DNA from: CAYHZL01 sp964361075
GTDB taxonomy: Bacteria; Bacteroidota; Ignavibacteria; UBA10030; UBA8401
NCBI GenBank assembly: GCA_964361075.1
Contig: CAYHZL010000049.1
Span: 1 to 18,676, forward strand
Length of the DNA: 18,676 nucleotides
Reading direction: 5' to 3'
The notes beneath the pieces were generated by a model that saw only the letters and a program-made list of their open reading frames with translations, was not told the origin of the DNA and ran no database searches. A program made the translations under genes and the position numbers. Each line of letters starts with the position of its first letter. The first letter of the stretch is position 1. Shown one piece after another: positions 14,551 to 18,676 of this stretch.

Positions 14551-16314
14551 TTATTTCAGCACTTGCATTTTTTTTACTTCGGTAAAATTTCCAGCGTTAA
14601 GTTTATAAAAATAAATACCACTAGAAATCTTAGTCGCATCGAATTTCACTTTGTATGTTCCTGTTTCTTTTTGTTCGTTTACGAGTGTTGCAATTTCTTT
14701 TCCAAGTACATCGTATACTTTCAGAATCACAAAACTTGAACCTACTAATCGATAACTAATCACTGTTGTGGGATTGAATGGATTGGGATAGTTTTGGTTT
14801 AAAAAAAACTGCGAAATAACTTCACTGTGAGAAGAAGAAACTGCTGTAACAATTTGTACGCTGTCTATATTTGCATTTTGTAAAAATATCCAGTCTGCGC
14901 CGTGCAATGTTATTTGCTCTCGTTTTACGCATCCGAGTCCGGGCGCAAACCATTCTGTCCATCCTGCGTCTATATTACCGCCGTACATAAATTCATAACA
15001 ATGTGTCAAAACTTTTCCGTTAAACTTTACTGTATCGTCTTTACTCAATAATGTTATTTGCCACGACGGTTCATTGAAACTCGGAAAATTCCAACTTGTT
15101 CCTGCCTCCGCGCTAAAATCAAGCCAAACAAGATCACTCGAATCTTTGCGTAGAAGAATTTGATTCTTTTCATTTCTCCGAACAAGAATGGAATCGAGAT
15201 TGCGATAATGGTTAAATCTAAAATATTTATTTCCACCGATGCGAACCGTATCAATTATTTTTTCGATGCTGTCTTTTCGAATAAGAGAATTCCATGTCCA
15301 CGTATTTCCAACCTGCAGCGGGAAGTATGAGGATGAGTTACTTCCGTTACCTAAAAAGAAATCTAATTGTGCAATTGCAGAACGTCTCACCCACCTATCG
15401 ACATCGTTAAGCATAGCCCGAAGAAATGCAACGCATTCATTCTTTCGAACGAAAGCATCTTTTTTCATTGCTACATAACGAACCAATACGTCAGGAAGGT
15501 GTCCCGATATTCGTGGGTATTCATTTCGAAAAAGATAACCCAATGCTTCCACAGCGTACCGTCGTTCCCACCAATTAAGTGATGACTTTCCTTTTGAAAA
15601 TAATTCCGTGAGAGAATTGTAATAGAGTGGTTCATACATTTCAGGTATATTCCAACGATATATAGTTGGCTTAGTATAATTGCCTATTTGCATTTCTTCA
15701 AATTGGGCAATATCGTTTTTCACAGAAACATACCAATAATTTCTTTCAATACATCCCGCCGGACAATCGCCCCACCCTTCAGAAAAAATGCAGAGCCATG
15801 TGCTATCTTTTTCATACAGCCAAATATTGTTGCCATCTCCTATATATCCATTTGATTCAGCATAAATAATTGTAGAGTCTTGTTTGTACAGTTTTACAAG
15901 ATTCTTAATATGTAATGGCTGTGCAAATTTTAGCACATAAAAACTCGAAAATTTATAGCTCGCATTAATAAGGTGGTATCTTGAGGATAGCATATCAATC
16001 CATGCATTACCGGTTATCAATATTCCTTTTTTCCAATTTTCCGTCCACGCGGCTGAAGAAGAAACTATCACTTCTGTGGGAACATATTCTGGAAACGTGT
16101 GAATATGTTTCAGCGTGTCTTTAGTTGCGCGTGCAAGTGAAAGAACAGAATTAATTTTTTTTACAAGAATGGAATCAAGAAACACACCCTCTTTCTGTAT
16201 GCGCAATGTAAGCACCACAGCATCATCCAACGGCGGTTGCGCAAGTACAGTACTTGAAATTGTGAAAATAAAGAAAAGAAAAAGTACAGAAAAAACTCGT
16301 TGAACTTGTTTCAT
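14551..16314 (-). CDS. Type IX secreted protein with HEAT-like segment, function unknown
   Basis: This 587-residue exported protein has a signal sequence (1-26, ending VLAQ) and a type A T9SS sorting domain at about 503-587: NQNYPNPFNPTTVISY, YDVLGKEIATL, SSGIYFYKL and a Lys-rich end (KKMQVLK). It should cross the outer membrane and be released or anchored after the sorting domain is cut off. The N-terminal half (28-225) has no known fold that I recognise; it holds an odd GWGDCPAGC motif (Cys184, Cys188). Residues 240-322 look like HEAT-type helical repeats (WWERRYAVEALGYLF, DRWVRRSAIAQLDFFLG). A beta-rich segment starts at YFPLQVGNTWTW (330-341). A GAGG sits five bases before the ATG. It is on the same strand as transketolase but 122 bp away, and is probably transcribed separately. 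Confidence 0.8.
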   Translation of the reverse strand: MKQVQRVFSVLFLFFIFTISSTVLAQPPLDDAVVLTLRIQKEGVFLDSILVKKINSVLSLARATKDTLKHIHTFPEYVPTEVIVSSSAAWTENWKKGILITGNAWIDMLSSRYHLINASYKFSSFYVLKFAQPLHIKNLVKLYKQDSTIIYAESNGYIGDGNNIWLYEKDSTWLCIFSEGWGDCPAGCIERNYWYVSVKNDIAQFEEMQIGNYTKPTIYRWNIPEMYEPLYYNSLTELFSKGKSSLNWWERRYAVEALGYLFRNEYPRISGHLPDVLVRYVAMKKDAFVRKNECVAFLRAMLNDVDRWVRRSAIAQLDFFLGNGSNSSSYFPLQVGNTWTWNSLIRKDSIEKIIDTVRIGGNKYFRFNHYRNLDSILVRRNEKNQILLRKDSSDLVWLDFSAEAGTSWNFPSFNEPSWQITLLSKDDTVKFNGKVLTHCYEFMYGGNIDAGWTEWFAPGLGCVKREQITLHGADWIFLQNANIDSVQIVTAVSSSHSEVISQFFLNQNYPNPFNPTTVISYRLVGSSFVILKVYDVLGKEIATLVNEQKETGTYKVKFDATKISSGIYFYKLNAGNFTEVKKMQVLK

Positions 16315-16450
16315 AATAACCTCGCCTGATAGATGAACTGTATAGTAAAAAGGTACTCATTAACTTTGATTCTGTCAATTTCATTTTTTTTGACATTCAC
16401 CTTCATTTCTTGTAACTTTTTCGCAAAAAAGTTCGTGGCTATTTTCTTAA
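16315..16450. other. Leader of the T9SS gene; no gene
   Basis: This is the first part of the 493-bp spacer between two divergent genes. It holds a candidate minus-strand promoter (16350-16378) and an AT-rich 8-bp hairpin, AACTTTTT/AAAAAGTT, at 16414-16433. No coding frame is convincing. From 16451 on the spacer is filled with repeats. Confidence 0.5.
16350..16378 (-). promoter_or_regulatory. Candidate promoter of the T9SS gene
   Basis: On the minus strand a perfect TTGACA (16373-16378) is followed after 17 bp by TACCTT (16350-16355), a weak -10 with 3 of 6 matches. It lies about 36 bp before the start codon. Confidence 0.3.
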
Positions 16451-16597
16451 TAAAGGGCGGTTCTCAAAATTGCTAAATCAATGTCATTCCGAACGAAGTG
16501 AGGAATCTTGTTCTTCATTTTGAGGTGAAAAACGAGATTCCTCGTCGCTTCGCTCCTCGGAATGACAATTCCTTTGGATTTTGAGAACTGCCCTAAA
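16451..16597. repeat. Composite inverted-repeat element 2 (AGGGCRGTTCT ends)
   Basis: The terminal inverted repeats are at 16451-16470 and 16578-16597. They share AGGGCRGTTCTCAAAAT (17 bp, one mismatch, G on the left and A on the right). The same end motif and the same G/A asymmetry mark element 1 at 10622-10765, but the core here is a different palindrome (16483-16566). No coding frame is present. Confidence 0.75.
16483..16566. repeat. GTCATTCCGA...GAGGAATCT palindrome
   Basis: The left arm runs from GTCATTCCGAACGAAGTGAG to AATCT (16483-16508). The right arm (16535-16566) is its inverse with six extra bases, ending CTCCTCGGAATGAC. From memory, GTCATTCCGAGCGAAGCGAGGAATC-type palindromes occur in many unrelated genomes. 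It would fold into a long hairpin in RNA or single-stranded DNA. It forms the core of element 2. Confidence 0.75.
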
Positions 16598-16605
16598 CAT
16601 AATAG

Positions 16606-16661
16606 CCCCGACCTTTAGGTTGGGGAACATGATTACAAAATTCTTTGGACTTTAGTCCAAA
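16606..16661. repeat. Pair of REP-like hairpins with TTTA loops
   Basis: Two hairpins stand 18 bases apart: CCCCGACC-TTTA-GGTTGGGG (16606-16625, 8 pairs including one G-T) and TTTGGAC-TTTA-GTCCAAA (16644-16661, 7 pairs). Their stems differ but both have the core CTTTAG with a TTTA loop. Paired short hairpins are the form of REP/REPIN elements and of IS200/IS605-type ends. No transposase gene is nearby. Confidence 0.6.
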
Positions 16662-16740
16662 ACCTTAAACCAACAGCATTGGCTACAAGCGGGAGTAAAC
16701 TTCTTCTTTTTGAATTTTTAGAACCGCCCTTTATACATGC

Positions 16741-16770
16741 TTTACATTACAAACCCAAAGTTGTATATTT
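16741..16770 (+). promoter_or_regulatory. Candidate Bacteroidota-type promoter of the ptsN-like gene
   Basis: TTTA (16741-16744), 19 bases, then TATATTT (16764-16770) resembles the Bacteroidota -33/-7 pattern TTTG-N19-TAnnTTTG, with the G missing from both boxes. It lies 38 bp before the ATG at 16808 and begins only 8 bp after the last repeat end. Confidence 0.35.
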
Positions 16771-16807
16771 ACAGCACGTTTCTCTCACATTCGGAGATTT
16801 TTGTTGT

Positions 16808-17278
16808 ATGAAAATTAGTGATATACTCGATGAATCACTTATCATCACGCAGTTAGCCGGCAATTCAAAAAATGACATTATCAATTCACTTATTGATGCC
16901 ATCAGTTCTTCACCCAAAGTTCTCGACAAAGAAAAAGTAAAAGAGGCAATTTTCGAACGGGAAAAAATCATGTCCACAGGTGTGGGCAACGGTTTTGCAA
17001 TCCCGCACGGAAAGACCGATGCTGTTTCTGATATTGTCGCAGCGTTTGCAGTTACCGAAGAACCGATTGATTACGAAGCATTGGACGAACAGCCGGTGCG
17101 GTTAGTTTTTCTTCTTGTCGGAAAAGACAGCATGGTTGGTCCGCATATAAAGTTACTCAGTCGTATTTCACGTCTGATGAATAAAGAAGATTTTCGTACA
17201 CAACTTCTTTCCGCCGCTACACCAAAAGATGTGCTGGCAATTTTTAAAAAAGAAGAAGCAACGTATTTTGAAAATTAG
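16808..17278 (+). CDS. ptsN: PTS EIIA type-2 domain protein (PtsN-like)
   Basis: This is a cytosolic phosphotransferase-system EIIA of the fructose/mannitol/nitrogen type, most likely a regulator as no sugar permease is nearby. It has 156 residues, a single EIIA domain. The phosphorylated histidine is His67 in GNGFAIPHGKT, preceded by REKIMSTGVG (51-60). VRLVFLLVG (97-105) and the PHIKLLSRISRLM helix (112-124) are typical. The ATG at 16808 is chosen because GGAG lies nine bases upstream and the domain starts there (MKISDIL). An in-frame ATG at 16679 would add 43 residues read through a repeat and the putative promoter. The stop TAG opens an 8-bp tandem repeat. The gene precedes hisS by 76 bp. 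Confidence 0.88.
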   Translation: MKISDILDESLIITQLAGNSKNDIINSLIDAISSSPKVLDKEKVKEAIFEREKIMSTGVGNGFAIPHGKTDAVSDIVAAFAVTEEPIDYEALDEQPVRLVFLLVGKDSMVGPHIKLLSRISRLMNKEDFRTQLLSAATPKDVLAIFKKEEATYFEN

Positions 17279-17291
17279 GTAAGTAGGTAAG
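17276..17291 (+). repeat. Two-copy tandem repeat TAGGTAAG overlapping the ptsN stop
   Basis: TAGGTAAG is repeated at 17276-17283 and 17284-17291. The first TAG is the stop codon of the ptsN-like gene. This is the third case in the window of a 7-8 bp tandem repeat at or just after a gene end. Confidence 0.6.
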
Positions 17292-17299
17292 ATAGTTCC

Positions 17300-17349
17300 G
17301 CCACAGATTCTCAGAAGAGCACGCTATCGTCTGTGGCAATTTTATTTTA
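17300..17349 (+). terminator. Hairpin with T-rich tail between ptsN and hisS
   Basis: GCCACAGA (17300-17307) pairs perfectly with TCTGTGGC (17330-17337) around a 22-base loop, followed by AATTTTATTTT. It is read as a terminator of the ptsN transcript. It ends only a few bases before the hisS start at 17355 and no hisS promoter was found, so it may instead be a partial terminator or attenuator in a shared transcript. The large loop makes it weaker than the one at 10584. Confidence 0.5.
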
Positions 17350-17354
17350 AAGAT

Positions 17355-18617
17355 ATGTACAAGTCTATTAAAGGCACCAAAGATATTCTTCCATCCGAAA
17401 CAACGCGCTGGCAGTTTGTTGAACAAACAATTCGCAGCGTGTTCCATCGTTTCAACTACAAAGAAATTCGCGTTCCCATTTTTGAACAGACTTCACTTTT
17501 TTCCCGCAGCATCGGAGAATTAACCGACATCGTTGGAAAAGAGATGTACACATTTCAAGATAGAAGCAGCGACAGCATTACGTTGCGCCCCGAAGGAACT
17601 GCATCGGTGATACGTGCGTTCATTCAAAACAATCTTGGTGAAGCGCAGCCGCTCGTAAAAGTCTATTATATGGGACCGATGTTTCGGCAAGAACGTCCGC
17701 AAGCAGGTCGCTTGCGACAATTTCATCAGTTTGGTGCAGAAGCAATCGGCTCCTCCACTCCGGAAACTGACGCTGAAATAATTGCGATGCTCATTGAAGT
17801 GTACCGAGAACTTGGCATCACCAATTATACTTTGAAAATTAATTCGGTCGGTGATGAAGAATGCCGCCCGCGTTACAAAGAAATTTTGCGCAATGAATTA
17901 AATAAAATTGCGGACAAACTCTCGCCGGAAAGTCAAAAACGTATTGACCAAAATCCGATGCGTGTGCTTGATTCAAAAGATGAAAATGATCTCGCACTTA
18001 CAGCAACGATGCCGCTGATTACTGAACACTTAAACGAAGCATGTGCGTTGCATTTCGAAAAAGTGAAATCATTGCTCACGGCATTTGACATTCCTTTCAT
18101 TGTTGATGGACGGCTTGTGCGCGGATTAGATTACTACACAAAAACTGCATTTGAAGTATCAAGCACAGAACTCGGTTCGCAAGATGCGCTTGCCGGCGGC
18201 GGACGATATGATTTGCTTGTGCAGGAACTCGGCGGCAAACCAACACCGGGCATCGGTTTCGCAGGCGGAATGGAACGATTGATGATGGTGTTGGAAAAGA
18301 AAAATTTTCAATCGCCGGAAATTTTTCCGACACTTTTTATTTCTGCCGCTGATGAGAATTCACGAACTTGGGTGCTGAAAACAGCAATGCACTTACGCGC
18401 GAATGGAATTGCAGTCGAAGTTGATTTGATGAACAGAAGTTTGAAAGCTCAAATGCGCGAAGCTGATCGGCAAAAAGTAAAGTATGCGCTTGTTATTGGC
18501 GAACACGAAATACAAACCGGCAAGGCGCTGTTAATTCGCCGCGGCGAATCAACACGTACGCAACAGGAAATAGATCTTACACAGTTAGATTCACTTCAGA
18601 AACTTCTGGAGAGCTAA
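17355..18617 (+). CDS. hisS: Histidyl-tRNA synthetase
   Basis: This is a cytosolic class II aminoacyl-tRNA synthetase that charges tRNA-His. The 420 residues are full length for the bacterial form. It begins with the typical KGTKDILP (6-13). The catalytic core shows TLRPEGTASVIRAF (76-89, motif near the histidine site), motif 2 in YYMGPMFRQERPQAGRLRQF (104-123), the histidine signature LVRGLDYYTKTAFE (254-267) and motif 3 in GIGFAGGMERLMM (299-311). The anticodon-binding domain covers about 325-418 and ends in a Leu-rich helix. The start has only a weak AAAGA before it. A hairpin lies directly upstream, so expression may depend on read-through from the ptsN-like gene. Confidence 0.96.
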   Translation: MYKSIKGTKDILPSETTRWQFVEQTIRSVFHRFNYKEIRVPIFEQTSLFSRSIGELTDIVGKEMYTFQDRSSDSITLRPEGTASVIRAFIQNNLGEAQPLVKVYYMGPMFRQERPQAGRLRQFHQFGAEAIGSSTPETDAEIIAMLIEVYRELGITNYTLKINSVGDEECRPRYKEILRNELNKIADKLSPESQKRIDQNPMRVLDSKDENDLALTATMPLITEHLNEACALHFEKVKSLLTAFDIPFIVDGRLVRGLDYYTKTAFEVSSTELGSQDALAGGGRYDLLVQELGGKPTPGIGFAGGMERLMMVLEKKNFQSPEIFPTLFISAADENSRTWVLKTAMHLRANGIAVEVDLMNRSLKAQMREADRQKVKYALVIGEHEIQTGKALLIRRGESTRTQQEIDLTQLDSLQKLLES

Positions 18618-18676
18618 TCGAAATTTCGTAACTACTCAGCGAAAACAACCCCACCCTTTATCCCTCCCCTTTTAGG
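18618..18676. other. Spacer after hisS, cut by the window end
   Basis: A 10-bp palindrome CGAAATTTCG (18619-18628) follows the hisS stop. From 18647 the plus strand is strongly pyrimidine-rich (CCCCACCCTTTATCCCTCCC and on), then AGG. It looks like the left arm of a larger hairpin whose right arm lies beyond the window. No gene is visible. Confidence 0.35.

Larger units (their letters stand above)
16451..16733. repeat. Outer bracket: third copy of the AGGGCGGTTCT end
   Basis: A third copy of the end motif lies inverted at 16712-16733. It matches the left end at 16451-16472 in 20 of 22 positions (TAAAGGGCGGTTCTMAAAATTS), better than element 2's own right end does, and both are of the G type. 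The 283-bp block can be read as one element with a second right end inside it, or as two elements joined back to back. TA borders both outer ends. Confidence 0.55.

Noticed and set aside
16414..16433. AT-rich hairpin AACTTTTT/AAAAAGTT as a terminator
   Set aside because: The stem has almost no GC and no T tract after it on either strand, and no gene ends there.
16679..16807. Upstream ATG adding 43 residues to the PtsN-like protein
   Set aside because: The extension would be translated from a repeat end and the promoter region. The ATG at 16808 has a GGAG at the right distance and starts exactly at the EIIA domain.

Overview
The window is a chromosomal stretch of an AT-rich Gram-negative bacterium, about 40% GC by eye. 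It is most likely from the Bacteroidota/Chlorobiota side of the FCB group (Ignavibacteria- or Kapabacteria-like). The main clue is a secreted protein with a classic type IX secretion C-terminal sorting domain (NQNYPNPFNPTT, YDVLGKE, SGIYFYKL). TonB/ExbBD, an outer-membrane barrel and a PafA-type phosphatase fit the same group. Several genes have clear Shine-Dalgarno sites (SPOR gene, transketolase, ptsN), which suits Chlorobiota/Ignavibacteria better than typical Bacteroidia. A run of exactly 100 N flanked by an identical 55-bp repeat shows that this is a draft scaffold.

Layout: (1) 71-3084, plus strand: an NAD-dependent epimerase/dehydratase split by the false gap, a membrane polyprenyl-phosphate sugar-1-phosphate transferase, and a 98-aa membrane protein of unknown function. 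The first two suggest surface polysaccharide synthesis. (2) 3071-10437, minus strand: a tight six-gene operon, transcribed from 10437 downward, coding for a 1015-aa periplasmic TPR protein, a plug-less outer-membrane beta-barrel, a SPOR-domain inner-membrane protein, ExbB/TolQ, ExbD/TolR and a TonB/TolA-like protein. (3) 10438-10792: a terminator and a composite inverted-repeat element. (4) 10793-16314, minus strand: a PafA-like alkaline phosphatase 24 bp downstream of transketolase, and upstream of both a T9SS-exported protein of unknown function. (5) 16315-16807: a spacer loaded with stacked palindromic repeats. (6) 16808-18617, plus strand: a PtsN-like EIIA protein and histidyl-tRNA synthetase.

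The most interesting unit is the six-gene operon. It combines an ion-driven TonB/Tol motor, a peptidoglycan-binding SPOR protein, a barrel that keeps a TonB-box-like segment but has no room for a plug, and a very large TPR protein. The parts list resembles Tol-Pal (TolQ-TolR-TolA plus TPR protein CpoB), with SPOR and barrel proteins where TolB and Pal would be. I infer a dedicated envelope-spanning machine, perhaps acting at the division site. The second point of interest is a family of short elements that share terminal repeats AGGGCRGTTCT with a conserved left/right difference but enclose unrelated inner palindromes.

No tRNA, rRNA, CRISPR array or transposase gene was seen. All functions are read from motifs and context; no database search was possible.
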